Notes under the pieces: model-generated
Database searches by the model: none
Told to the model about the DNA's origin: nothing
Seen by the model: the letters and a program-made list of their open reading frames with translations, nothing else
Assembly: GCF_947255105.1 (NCBI RefSeq)
Contig: NZ_CAMYFP010000004.1
Location: forward strand, 62,001 to 126,000
Direction of reading: 5' to 3'
Length of the DNA: 64,000 nucleotides
Source: an uncultured Campylobacter sp.
GTDB lineage: Bacteria > Campylobacterota > Campylobacteria > Campylobacterales > Campylobacteraceae
Part shown: positions 25,296 through 33,277 of the stretch, in pieces
How positions within the stretch are numbered: position 1 is the first letter of the stretch
Layout: each line of letters opens with the position of its first letter
Translations under genes and position numbers: made by a program

Positions 25296-27137
25296 CTACG
25301 GTGCAACCCTATTTTCCAACACCAATCTATAAAACAAACTTGCGATACTAAAGAGCTTGTCATTTTGCTCATCTTTTAAAGAGCCATTTAAGTCGCTAGA
25401 AATCACTCTTTCATAAGTTCTATGAACATAGCCATCTTTGCTAATTATCCCAAAAGAGTCATCGCCTGCGTGAGTTGTTGGTTCTAGAGATTTATCATCA
25501 AAAATAGAGGGATAAAGAGCATAAAATGGCTCATCAAATCCAAGCAAATCCACAATAGTTGGCATGATATTTAGTTGTGAGGCATATTTATCAACCTCTT
25601 GCGCTTTTAGATGTTTTGGCGAATAGATCAAGAATGGAGTGTGATAAAAGTCCTTATAGTAGCTATCGCCAGAGACTCTAACTGTGTGATCGGCTGTGAT
25701 TATAAAGACAGTATCATCAAACCAACTCTGCTCTTTTGCACGTTTCATAAACTCGCCAAGCGCCCAATCAGCATAGTTTATAGTATTTTTATAACTATTT
25801 ACGCCGCTTTCTCCGTCATAGTTAAATTTCTCAAACTGCTTTGGAAGTCTAGGATATGGTATATGCGTCGTTCCTGTAAATAAAAAGCCAAAGAAGTTTT
25901 TCTCTTTGCGGTTATTAATCTTTTGAAAAAGCATATCAAATCCCTCATAATCCCAACCAAACTTTGGAAACTCCATAACAGGATACTCAAGCAATATCTT
26001 CATATCCTCTTTGCCAAAAAACTCACCAAAGCCAAGAGTCCTAAATATAGAATCAACATAATAAGAGCTTCTATTGCTAGTTTGCCCAACAATGGTGCTG
26101 TAGTTGTGCTTTTTAAGCATCGCTCCAAGACGTGGTAAATTTGAGTTTTCCAAACCAAAGCCTACAAAAAGATTGCCAGGAACTCCTAAAATGCCCGTCA
26201 TAGAGCACTGAATACCCTCAATACTGCGCTGTCCGCAAGCAAAAAAGTTGTTAAATTTCATAGAGTTTTTAGCAATCTCATCAAAATTAGGAGTTAGTCC
26301 ATCTTTTGAGCCATATGCCCCAACAAAATCAATATTCCAGCCCTCAAAAAGGATAAGCACGACATTTAAGCCGCTTTTTTTTGCGTTGTATTGTTGAAGT
26401 AGTGGATATTTGCTGTTTTCTAAGCCCAAATTTTCCAAAGCTTTTGGAAGCTCGTAGTAGTTTAAATTTGTCTTACTCAATCTTTTGTAGTTGATAAAGG
26501 TGGTAAAAGCGCCATTTAAACTAAGTGTTCCTTGCTTTGTGTTGGTGCCTATAAAGGCATTTGCGATTGTGATTGGCTTTGAGGCAAATGAACCTCTTAT
26601 TGCAGCAAAACTAACAACTATCAAAAGCAAAAGCAGATATATCGGATGTTTGGAGGCAATAGTTGGCGCCTTATAAAGAAGATAGCCCATAAATCCAACC
26701 ACTATCATCATAAAAATAGCTGCCAAACTATGATAAAAATAGAGCGGAATCATCTCAACTATAAAAGACTTATCAGCACCAAGCATAAACATCTCATTGC
26801 CCATATGACGTTTGCACTCATCAAAATAAGCAACATCCCCAAAAAGAATTCCCGCCATAACAGACAAAATCACAAAGCCAAAGATAAAAGAAATGGCCTG
26901 ATAGGCTCTATTTTGAGTAAATTTGAAAGGTAAATTTAAGAGCAATATCATAGGAGATAAAAATGTAAAAAGGATATTTAAATCAAATCTAATTCCATGT
27001 ATAAAACCAACCAAAACCTCGCCAAAACTAAGCTCTTTAAAGTATGAATAATACTCTACAAAAAGCCAAGCTCTTGCAACAAAAAAAACAAAAAGTCCCA
27101 ATCCAACAAATATGACTGTTTTTTTAAAATTTGTCAT
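25296..27137 (-). CDS. LTA-synthase-like membrane sulfatase/phosphoglycerol transferase
   Basis: 613 residues. Five N-terminal membrane helices (about 8-28, 45-65, 73-95, 125-150, 165-180) precede a periplasmic alkaline-phosphatase-superfamily domain of the LTA synthase type. Seen: LILFEGWNIDFVGAYG (first metal Glu), CGQRSIEGIQCSM (nucleophile region), GFLFTGTTHIPYPRLPKQF and TADHTVRVSGDSYYKDFYHTPFLIY (metal Asp/His). Gram-negative relatives transfer phosphoglycerol or other phospho-groups to periplasmic glycans. Substrate and target cannot be told from sequence. Confidence 0.83.
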   Translation of the reverse strand: MTNFKKTVIFVGLGLFVFFVARAWLFVEYYSYFKELSFGEVLVGFIHGIRFDLNILFTFLSPMILLLNLPFKFTQNRAYQAISFIFGFVILSVMAGILFGDVAYFDECKRHMGNEMFMLGADKSFIVEMIPLYFYHSLAAIFMMIVVGFMGYLLYKAPTIASKHPIYLLLLLIVVSFAAIRGSFASKPITIANAFIGTNTKQGTLSLNGAFTTFINYKRLSKTNLNYYELPKALENLGLENSKYPLLQQYNAKKSGLNVVLILFEGWNIDFVGAYGSKDGLTPNFDEIAKNSMKFNNFFACGQRSIEGIQCSMTGILGVPGNLFVGFGLENSNLPRLGAMLKKHNYSTIVGQTSNRSSYYVDSIFRTLGFGEFFGKEDMKILLEYPVMEFPKFGWDYEGFDMLFQKINNRKEKNFFGFLFTGTTHIPYPRLPKQFEKFNYDGESGVNSYKNTINYADWALGEFMKRAKEQSWFDDTVFIITADHTVRVSGDSYYKDFYHTPFLIYSPKHLKAQEVDKYASQLNIMPTIVDLLGFDEPFYALYPSIFDDKSLEPTTHAGDDSFGIISKDGYVHRTYERVISSDLNGSLKDEQNDKLFSIASLFYRLVLENRVAP

Positions 27138-27206
27138 CTTCTCTCCAAAAATCTCTAAATTTATCTAAAAAATTGCAAGATTATAGCTTTTTTTAGATAA
27201 TTTTCA

Positions 27207-27212
27207 TATAAT
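27207..27212 (+). promoter_or_regulatory. -10 box (TATAAT) for the PNPOx-like gene
   Basis: TTTTCATATAAT on the plus strand, 57 bases before the ATG at 27269, in the 131-base gap that separates it from the divergent LTA-synthase-like gene. Confidence 0.5.
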
Positions 27213-27268
27213 CTAAATCAAAAAATAGAAGCCAAAATGTCATCAAAAGCTCTTAAAAAAGGATTTTT

Positions 27269-27676
27269 ATGGATGAAAAGATGATAAATTTCTTAAGACA
27301 AAATCACATAGTTGCACTAACAGTTTGTAGCAACAACGAACCACATAGTTTTAGCGCCTTTTATAGCTATAGTAGCGATGCAAACTGCCTAGTTTTTGCA
27401 AGCGATATCAACAGCGCCCATATGCAAATTGCCCTAAAAAATCCACTCATGTCTGGAATAGTGGCGCTACAGACCAAAAATGTAGCCATCATAAGAGGAT
27501 TGCAGTTAAAAGGAGTTGTCAAAGAGGCGCTAGAGAGTGAAAAAGAAATCTATCTAAAGAGCTATCCATACGCAAGAGTGCTAAAGCCAAACTACTGGAG
27601 TTTTTACCTAAATGAGATAAAAATGACAGACAACAAGCTTGGCTTTGGCAAAAAAATCCTATGGAAAAGAGACTAG
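27269..27676 (+). CDS. Pyridoxamine 5'-phosphate oxidase-like (split-barrel FMN) protein
   Basis: 135 residues; a small split-barrel flavin-binding fold of the YhbP/PNPOx-like group. The typical opening is present (MINFLRQNHIVALTVCSNNEPHSFSAFYSY), followed by CLVFASDINSAHMQIALKNP and the loop GLQLKGVVKEAL, and it ends in YLNEIKMTDNKLGFGKKILW. The cofactor (FMN, F420 or haem) and substrate are not known. AAAAGGA precedes the ATG. Its stop overlaps the convergent flavodoxin stop inside a terminator hairpin. Confidence 0.8.
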   Translation: MDEKMINFLRQNHIVALTVCSNNEPHSFSAFYSYSSDANCLVFASDINSAHMQIALKNPLMSGIVALQTKNVAIIRGLQLKGVVKEALESEKEIYLKSYPYARVLKPNYWSFYLNEIKMTDNKLGFGKKILWKRD

Positions 27677-27691
27677 ATAAAGCTCTCTTTT
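27665..27691. terminator. Bidirectional terminator holding both stop codons
   Basis: Perfect 8-bp stem AAAAGAGA (27665-27672) and TCTCTTTT (27684-27691) around an 11-base loop. The stop codons of the convergent PNPOx-like gene and fldA lie in the loop. The A/T ends of the stem give a U-run on either transcript. Confidence 0.7.
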
Positions 27692-28170
27692 ATGGAGCTA
27701 ACCCATTTTTTGATACGCTCTTTGCTTAGCTCATCCTCATTGTCCGCATCAAGCGCAAGTCCTACAAATTTGCCCTCTTTATTGATAGCGTGGCTCTCAT
27801 CAAAATTATATCCATCAGTTGAGCACTCGCCTATCATCTTTGCACCACTCTTTTTCAAAAGCTCATACAAAAGTCCCATACCATCGCAAAATTCGTGACC
27901 ATAACCCTGTGAATCGCCAAGTCCAAAAACAGCTACAGTTTTGTTAGCTAAATTTAACCCATCAAAGTCAAAGCCATCCCAATCATCCTGCATATCACCA
28001 CATCCCCATGTTGAAGTCCCGCAAATTAGCCCATCATAGCTATTGAGTTTTTCTGGATCTGCCTTTGCTACATCTATAATGTCGGCATCTAGCCCCAACT
28101 CATCACCTATCATCTTTGCTGCATCTTCTGTATTGCCCATTGAACTACCATAAACTATTGCTAAAGTCAT
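27673..28170 (-). CDS. fldA: Flavodoxin FldA
   Basis: FMN electron carrier; in Campylobacterota it is the main acceptor of pyruvate:flavodoxin oxidoreductase. 165 residues. All three FMN loops are canonical: phosphate loop GSSMGNTE, 50s loop TSTWGCGDMQDDW with the stacking Trp, and 90s loop GLGDSQGYGHEFCDGM with the stacking Tyr. It overlaps the upstream unknown gene by four bases and is the third gene of the DUF2325-led operon, whose promoter carries a Fur box, so it is probably derepressed at low iron. NifJ lies at 41014. Confidence 0.95.
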   Translation of the reverse strand: MTLAIVYGSSMGNTEDAAKMIGDELGLDADIIDVAKADPEKLNSYDGLICGTSTWGCGDMQDDWDGFDFDGLNLANKTVAVFGLGDSQGYGHEFCDGMGLLYELLKKSGAKMIGECSTDGYNFDESHAINKEGKFVGLALDADNEDELSKERIKKWVSSIKESFI

Positions 28171-28883
28171 AATCTTCCTTTTACTAATCTATTATTTATT
28201 GAATATGGAACTATTTTGATACTTTTTGCATCAATTGAGTTGTCCTCTTTTATGCAAAGATATCTACAAAGTCCCTGTTGTTTTGGAAAAAGTAGATAAA
28301 TTTCTGTCTTTTCATCACTTAACAAAAAGGCTTTTTGAATTTTTGCCTTGATATTTAACTCTTTTAGTCTAAATTTATCCATACAAACCAAAAGTCCAAG
28401 CCTTGAATTGTCCTCTTTGGTGATATAGATACAGTCATCTTCTACCACAATCTCTCTGCTTTTGTTACAAGTTGTGACCTTTTTAAATACATAGTCAAAA
28501 AAGAGCTCCTCTGCACTAAAACAGATCCCAAAAGACTCTCTTAAAAAAATAGTCCAAATTAGCTTTGCAACTTTAAGTCTTGGCTCTCCTATCAAAGGTT
28601 TTTTGCCACCATTTTTGTAGTAACTTATAGCTAAATTTGACTCTATGCATAGAGTTTTTGCTCTTTGAAATTTAAGAGGTTTTGGTTTTAAAAGATCTTC
28701 TATATAGTTTAAAAAGAGCTCTTTTATGGAGTTTGATCTCTTGATGTAGCGATAAGGAATGCGGTAGTTTTGTGCCACCGCGATATTGTATTGGACCAAG
28801 AAAGTGTAGAAAACCAACTCTTTATCTCTGTTTCTAAAGAGAGTTGGAACAAAATCCCCATCGCTATCAAAGCCAAAAAACAC
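28167..28883 (-). CDS. Unknown protein in the Fur-box/flavodoxin operon
   Basis: I do not recognise a family in these 238 residues. No signal peptide or membrane helix is evident. The N-terminal half is basic and helical (YIKRSNSIKELFLNYIEDLLKPKPLKFQRAKTL); the C-terminal half is beta-rich with paired Cys (about C171 and C208-210 region, LCRYLCIKEDN). The start is GTG with AAGG about seven bases upstream. It is wedged between DUF2325 and fldA, with 15 bases and a four-base overlap, so it shares their regulation. From memory a similar gene sits next to fldA in C. jejuni. Confidence 0.72.
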   Translation of the reverse strand: MFFGFDSDGDFVPTLFRNRDKELVFYTFLVQYNIAVAQNYRIPYRYIKRSNSIKELFLNYIEDLLKPKPLKFQRAKTLCIESNLAISYYKNGGKKPLIGEPRLKVAKLIWTIFLRESFGICFSAEELFFDYVFKKVTTCNKSREIVVEDDCIYITKEDNSRLGLLVCMDKFRLKELNIKAKIQKAFLLSDEKTEIYLLFPKQQGLCRYLCIKEDNSIDAKSIKIVPYSINNRLVKGRL

Positions 28884-28898
28884 AACTTGCCTTACAAT

Positions 28899-29210
28899 TT
28901 ATTTGTTACAAGAAAACTCTTTGTCCAAGCCAAAGACCTTGCAATACTCACAAAAAACACAACTTACACTTCGCTTTGCACAAACTAGCGGAATATTGCG
29001 CTTTTTTGTCTCGTTTTTGATCTTTTTCATTGTGTTGTGATTTAAAAATGACGTTAGCATCACAACACAATCAACATCAAGTGGAATGCTTTTTCTATTT
29101 ACTCTGTTTTCGCTTCTTGCATCCCAGTGCTCTATTTTTCTAGCACCAAGATCAGACAAAACTGCCTTGATTGGAGTTATCTCATCGGCGCCTACTACAA
29201 GTACAGACAT
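28899..29210 (-). CDS. DUF2325 family protein
   Basis: 103 residues with the DUF2325 pattern: VLVVGADEITPIKAVLSDLGARKIEHWDAR at the N-terminus, then a Rossmann-like strand VDCVVMLTSFLNHNTMKKIKNETKKRNIPLV. The C-terminus has a Cys cluster (CAKRSVSCVFCEYC, about C77, C84, C87, C90, plus C101) that could bind a metal or an Fe-S cluster. Function of the family is unknown. First gene of the operon with a Fur box over its -10 region. AAAGGA precedes the ATG. Confidence 0.82.
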   Translation of the reverse strand: MSVLVVGADEITPIKAVLSDLGARKIEHWDARSENRVNRKSIPLDVDCVVMLTSFLNHNTMKKIKNETKKRNIPLVCAKRSVSCVFCEYCKVFGLDKEFSCNK

Positions 29211-29240
29211 CTTTTATCCTTTTGTTTTGTTTAATTATTC

Positions 29241-29259
29241 TAATATGATAATCATTATT
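29241..29259 (-). promoter_or_regulatory. Fur box over the promoter of the DUF2325-unknown-fldA operon
   Basis: TAATATGATAATCATTATT matches the classical 19-bp Fur box GATAATGATAATCATTATC at 15 of 19 positions, including an unbroken 13-base centre. It overlaps the -10 box (TATAAT on the minus strand, 29257-29262) and the expected start of transcription, the right place for repression. A fur gene is at 9235-9717. The Campylobacter Fur consensus differs a little from the E. coli one, so binding is predicted rather than shown. Confidence 0.75.
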
Positions 29260-29262
29260 ATA
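29257..29262 (-). promoter_or_regulatory. -10 box (TATAAT) for the DUF2325-fldA operon
   Basis: AGCTATAATAATG on the minus strand, about 47 bases before the ATG at 29210; it overlaps the Fur box. Confidence 0.6.
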
Positions 29263-29388
29263 GCTATACTAACTTAAACTTTGATAAGTTGATACTCTTT
29301 ATCTAAAATATTGAAATTTAACTGCTTAAATTTCAGATAAAAAAGCCACTTTAGCAAAATTTATAAGCTCCAAATTTACAAAAAAAGA

Positions 29389-29394
29389 TATAAT
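29389..29394 (+). promoter_or_regulatory. -10 box (TATAAT) for ciaB
   Basis: AGATATAATTTC on the plus strand, 24 bases before the CiaB ATG, in the 208-base region shared with the divergent Fur-box operon. Confidence 0.55.
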
Positions 29395-29418
29395 TTCACA
29401 TCTATTCAAAGGAAAAAT

Positions 29419-31191
29419 ATGAACAATTTAAAGCAAGTTTTAACACTGATAAAAGAAGACAAAAAGGAGCTAAGCACTCTTTATCAACAAAGAGATAGCA
29501 AGGTTATAAAAGAGGCGTTAGATATCTGTAAATTTAGCGGTGAGAGTGGCCAAATAACCGCTGTTATCAAGCGCATAGTAGAACTTAAAGAAGATCCAGT
29601 TATCGCTGAGCTTAAAAAGCTAAACCAAGATGATGAAAAGATAAAAGTTATACGCGCCGATCTTTATAAATTTGTAGCAAAAATATATGAAAAAAGATTT
29701 GAGGTGCTACTAAAAAAGATAAAAGATGAAAGACTTTTAGATGAATTTATGACTATTTTGTTAGAAGGCATCCATAAAATAGGTCTAATTATGAATGAAA
29801 TTCATCCAAAATGGCTAGCGCAAATAGAGCAAAATAGAGCCCAATTTAGCTCAATGAGCGATCCCTATTTTTTCATAAAAGAGAATAAGCTCTATCAAAA
29901 AACACCTCACGGAGAGATTTGTGATAGAAGTTATGGCGTGGCAAAACTAGGCGAAAAGCCAACTATGGTTCCATATGCGCTCTTTTTTAAAGAGGAGTTT
30001 AAAAGGCTAGATGAGAGTTTTAAAGAACTCATAGAAAAACTAACACCGATTGCAACAACAAGAGAAGAAAGGGCCTATATCCAATACTTCAAAAGCCTAA
30101 AAGCCGCCTTTGGACAGACAGACAACTCATCAATAATCGCTGCTTGGAGAGAGGCAGAGATGGCGTGGATGGAGATAAAGGGAGCTTTGCAAGTTGGTCA
30201 TCCACTTGAATATTATGAAGATAACTATACTCGCTCTGTTGCCTTTGAGTGGGATTTAAGAGTTGAGGAGTTAAGTCATTTTGATGAGCTCAAATTTAAA
30301 AAAGAGATAAAAAATAGCTTTGATAGAGTCTATAAAAAGATAGATGGCACAAACAAAATAATGCACTCAATGGTCTGCTCAAACATCGATAAAACTCAAG
30401 TTTTCATCTCTACGCCAATGCTCTTTTATGGGGCGGATTTAAATGGGCTTTTTAGTGCGCAAGTTGTTCCAAATGATGAGTTTGTAAGTGCAAATAGTGG
30501 CAAAAAAATCTTTGCTTTTATAAATTATGTCTATGAAAGTGCAAAAAGTAGACCATATATGAGGATTTCAAGTGAGATTTTTGAGCCTAGTTATCTTAAA
30601 TTTGGAAGAGATATCCTTCAAAATAGAGCCGATATCTGGAAAAAAGTCTATGAAATAACGACAATTGGACATGAGTTTGGACATCTGCTTTTTATCGATG
30701 AAGAGAGCGAGTTTAAGATGAGTGAGAGTGGTGTTTTTAAGTATATAGAGGAGTATAAAGCCACTACTGGCGGACTTGTGAACTTCTTTTTCAATGAAGA
30801 TAGAGAGTTTAGACTAGCAATTTTGGATGATGTTGTTAGGCGAAGTGTTGGGCTGATTGCTTGGCAAAAAGTAGATGAAGTAAGGGCCTATTACTGCGAG
30901 GGACTTATCCACTTAACCCTTCTTTTTAGAGCCAAGGTATTGACATTTGATGGCAAAAAGCTAAAGGTTGATTTTACCTTAAGAGGTTATGAAAACTTCA
31001 AAAAACTAGCGCTTGCTAACTATCTTTTACTGGCAAAAATATATCACGAAAAGATTGATGCTTGGGAATTTCTTAGAAAGTTTTGCACAAAAGTGGGCGA
31101 TATCTATCTGCCAAATGACAAAGATGTCAGAGAATTTGTTATCTACTATCACGACCTCTATGAAAAAATTGGCAATGAGATAGAAATTTAA
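29419..31191 (+). CDS. ciaB: CiaB-family protein with HExxH metalloprotease-like motif
   Basis: 590 residues. From memory the N-terminus (MNNLKQVLTLIKEDKKELSTLY) and overall layout match the Campylobacter CiaB 'invasion antigen B' family (about 610 residues). It has no signal peptide and no membrane helix. A gluzincin-type motif HEFGH (H418-H422) sits in TTIGHEFGHLLF, and EEYKA (E444-A448) follows 26 residues on, resembling the zinc-ligand plus EEC(K/R)A motif of M49 dipeptidyl peptidase III. CiaB homologues are widespread in non-invasive relatives, so a cytoplasmic peptidase role is plausible. AAAGGA precedes the ATG. A 57-residue lipoprotein gene follows nine bases later. Confidence 0.78.
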   Translation: MNNLKQVLTLIKEDKKELSTLYQQRDSKVIKEALDICKFSGESGQITAVIKRIVELKEDPVIAELKKLNQDDEKIKVIRADLYKFVAKIYEKRFEVLLKKIKDERLLDEFMTILLEGIHKIGLIMNEIHPKWLAQIEQNRAQFSSMSDPYFFIKENKLYQKTPHGEICDRSYGVAKLGEKPTMVPYALFFKEEFKRLDESFKELIEKLTPIATTREERAYIQYFKSLKAAFGQTDNSSIIAAWREAEMAWMEIKGALQVGHPLEYYEDNYTRSVAFEWDLRVEELSHFDELKFKKEIKNSFDRVYKKIDGTNKIMHSMVCSNIDKTQVFISTPMLFYGADLNGLFSAQVVPNDEFVSANSGKKIFAFINYVYESAKSRPYMRISSEIFEPSYLKFGRDILQNRADIWKKVYEITTIGHEFGHLLFIDEESEFKMSESGVFKYIEEYKATTGGLVNFFFNEDREFRLAILDDVVRRSVGLIAWQKVDEVRAYYCEGLIHLTLLFRAKVLTFDGKKLKVDFTLRGYENFKKLALANYLLLAKIYHEKIDAWEFLRKFCTKVGDIYLPNDKDVREFVIYYHDLYEKIGNEIEI

Positions 31192-31200
31192 AGGTTTGTT

Positions 31201-31374
31201 ATGAAAAGAGTTGTCTTAGTCATCGTGTTGGTTTTTGCTCTTGGTGGTTGTGCCTCTAAAAGTAGCGCGCCCTCCATCTTTGTCGGTATGGGACTAGGAG
31301 GCGGCGGAGTAAATTTAGGAGTTAGTCAAAATATAGGCGGCATAAATATCGGCGCTAGCAAAAATATCAACTAA
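31201..31374 (+). CDS. Small glycine-rich lipoprotein (57 residues)
   Basis: Short gene not overlapping any other. It begins with a lipoprotein signal, MKRVVLVIVLVFALGGC, with the lipidated Cys at 17. The mature part is Ser/Gly-rich and holds two copies of an 11-residue pattern: VNLGVSQNIGG (38-48) and INIGASKNIN (49-57 region), which could form a beta-hairpin. AAAGG lies about seven bases before the ATG, and the gene starts nine bases after ciaB, so it is likely co-transcribed. The final codons lie inside a perfect 24-bp palindrome. Function unknown. Confidence 0.78.
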   Translation: MKRVVLVIVLVFALGGCASKSSAPSIFVGMGLGGGGVNLGVSQNIGGINIGASKNIN

Positions 31375-31387
31375 ATTTAGTTGATAT
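31364..31387. terminator. Perfect 24-bp palindrome across two convergent stop codons
   Basis: ATATCAACTAAA (31364-31375) is followed directly by its reverse complement. On the minus strand it is followed by TTTTTGC, as a terminator for the phosphomutase/YcxB-like operon. Because of the symmetry both convergent genes end in codons ATC AAC TAA (Ile-Asn-stop). Confidence 0.65.
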
Positions 31388-31895
31388 CAACAGACTCAAT
31401 GTCGCGTCTGTATTGGCGGCTCAGATTTTCAACTACCTCTTTAGTTTGCGGATTTTGAGGCAAAACTATATAAATACCTGGTTTAAATCCTACAAAATAG
31501 TTCTCTTGGCTCTTTGCAAGATGCCTTAAGTTGGCTATTGGAAACTTCTCGCTCTCGTGAGGTTTTCCATCAGAAAATGAGATAAAGCTATCATTTACCT
31601 CTAAGTTCATCTCAATGCTACTTGGCTCTATCTGCCTTGCCTGCTCTATATGTTTATTTACAAATTTAAAATAGAGCTTTGGGTAAAAAAAGAGCCACAA
31701 CAAAGCAAGTGCTAAAGAGACTAAAGTTGCAAGTGGTACTAGTTTAAAGATCCCATCTATAAAAATTCCCACTATAAAAAACTCAAGCGGAATAGCATAA
31801 AAGCTAACTAGGCGCTGTTTCTTGGCATTCATACTCTTTGTTAGCATAAATATTTTCAAATTTACAATATCATTTTGTGTGATTGTGACCTTCAT
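31377..31895 (-). CDS. YcxB-like two-helix membrane protein
   Basis: 172 residues. An N-terminal strand MKVTITQNDIVNLKIF precedes two closely spaced membrane helices (about 30-50 and 53-72), then a soluble beta-rich domain ending FVGFKPGIYIVLPQNPQTKEVVENL. The pattern (helical hairpin, FISFSDG, then IYIVLP near the end) resembles the YcxB-like family, whose function is unknown. It overlaps the upstream phosphomutase gene by four bases (ATGA). Confidence 0.65.
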   Translation of the reverse strand: MKVTITQNDIVNLKIFMLTKSMNAKKQRLVSFYAIPLEFFIVGIFIDGIFKLVPLATLVSLALALLWLFFYPKLYFKFVNKHIEQARQIEPSSIEMNLEVNDSFISFSDGKPHESEKFPIANLRHLAKSQENYFVGFKPGIYIVLPQNPQTKEVVENLSRQYRRDIESVDIN

Positions 31896-33277
31896 CTTCT
31901 CTCCCTCTCTAAGCGATCTTCTATCTTTTTTATAAGTTCTTCAAACTCGCGTCTCGCCCTATCTATAAAATCTTTGCTTACACCCTCATATCTAGTAACT
32001 AAAGTAGGTGTTGTATTTGAGGCCCTAACTAGCGCCCAACCATCTTTGAAATTTACTCTAACGCCATCTATTGTTATGAGTTTTTCTATCTTTTGAAATT
32101 TAAGACCATCTTTTTCAAGCACTTTTTTTAGCTCCTCAATAACTCTAAATTTCGTCTCATCATAACTCTCTATCTTAATCTCATCCGTGCTAAAAAGAGT
32201 TGGTAGGCTGCTAAGAATCTCATCAAAATCAAAGCCCCTATTAAGCAGCTCAACAGCCCTTATCATCGCATAGAGACCATCATCAAAACCAAAATATCTA
32301 TCTGCAAAAAAAAGATGTCCGCTAAGCTCGGCGCCAAGATTTGCTCCTAGCTCTTGTATCGCCTTTTTTATGTTGCTATGCCCTGTTTTTGCCATATAGG
32401 TTGTCCCAAATTTGTCTATTTGGTTATACATATTTATAGAGCATTTGACATCTCCAACTACTTTTGGATTTGTGATATTTAATGCAAAAAGATAGGCTAA
32501 ATAGTCACAATTTATCACCCCTTTTGGAGTGACAACTACCACTCTATCGCCATCTCCATCAAAGCCAAAGCCAATCTTTGCCCCAAGCTCTTTTAGACGT
32601 AGTTGCAAATCTTTTAAATTTTTTCTAACTGTTGGATCTGGATGGTGGTTTGGAAAGTTGCCGTCTGGTTTTTCGTAAAGAATATCTACATTTTTAAAGC
32701 AAAGCGCATCACAAACATCTCTAAGAACAGCTCCCATAGCGCCATTAGCACAGTCTGCAACCATCTTTATATCGCAATTTTTAAGATGAGTGAAATTTTT
32801 TCTAAAAAAATCAACATATCTACTCTTTACATCATAACTACTTGCCCTAAAATCGTCCTCTATCTCCATTTTGTCTTGCAAGATCTCACAAACTCTATCG
32901 CCAAGTTTATAGAGCTCTGTGCCAAAAAAACTCTCTTTGCCTATTGTAATCTTAAATCCACTATAATCCTTTGGATTGTGAGAGCCTGTTATCATAATAT
33001 TTGCATCAAAAACTTCACTAAAGACACTATAGTAGCCAACAGGGGTTGGAAGCAAGCCTATATCATAAATTTCAACTCCCATCCTGTTTAGGCCGCTAAA
33101 AAGCCACTCTTTTATCACTTTGCAAGAAAGTCTAGCGTCATATCCAACACTTACTTTTTTTATCTTTTTTTGTCTAAAAACTTCACCCAAAGCAACGCCT
33201 ATCGCCTTTACAGAGTCGCTAGTTAGCTCCTTTTGAAAAATGCCTCTTATGTCATACTCTCTAAATATCTTTTTCAT
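31892..33277 (-). CDS. Phosphomannomutase/phosphoglucomutase
   Basis: 461-residue alpha-D-phosphohexomutase interconverting sugar 1- and 6-phosphates for surface-polysaccharide precursors. It opens with FREYDIRGIFQKEL. The phosphoserine loop is TGSHNPKD, the magnesium loop is GFGFDGDGDRVVV, the sugar-binding loop is AELSGHLFF, and the phosphate-binding domain includes VRASNTTPTLVTRYEG. This is the AlgC/ManB type, which can use both mannose and glucose phosphates; the true preference is not readable from sequence. Confidence 0.92.
   Translation of the reverse strand: MKKIFREYDIRGIFQKELTSDSVKAIGVALGEVFRQKKIKKVSVGYDARLSCKVIKEWLFSGLNRMGVEIYDIGLLPTPVGYYSVFSEVFDANIMITGSHNPKDYSGFKITIGKESFFGTELYKLGDRVCEILQDKMEIEDDFRASSYDVKSRYVDFFRKNFTHLKNCDIKMVADCANGAMGAVLRDVCDALCFKNVDILYEKPDGNFPNHHPDPTVRKNLKDLQLRLKELGAKIGFGFDGDGDRVVVVTPKGVINCDYLAYLFALNITNPKVVGDVKCSINMYNQIDKFGTTYMAKTGHSNIKKAIQELGANLGAELSGHLFFADRYFGFDDGLYAMIRAVELLNRGFDFDEILSSLPTLFSTDEIKIESYDETKFRVIEELKKVLEKDGLKFQKIEKLITIDGVRVNFKDGWALVRASNTTPTLVTRYEGVSKDFIDRARREFEELIKKIEDRLERERR

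Noticed and set aside
29241..29262. Same Fur box as regulator of ciaB
   Set aside because: The ciaB promoter is about 130 bases away with its own -10 box at 29389; the box overlaps only the minus-strand promoter.
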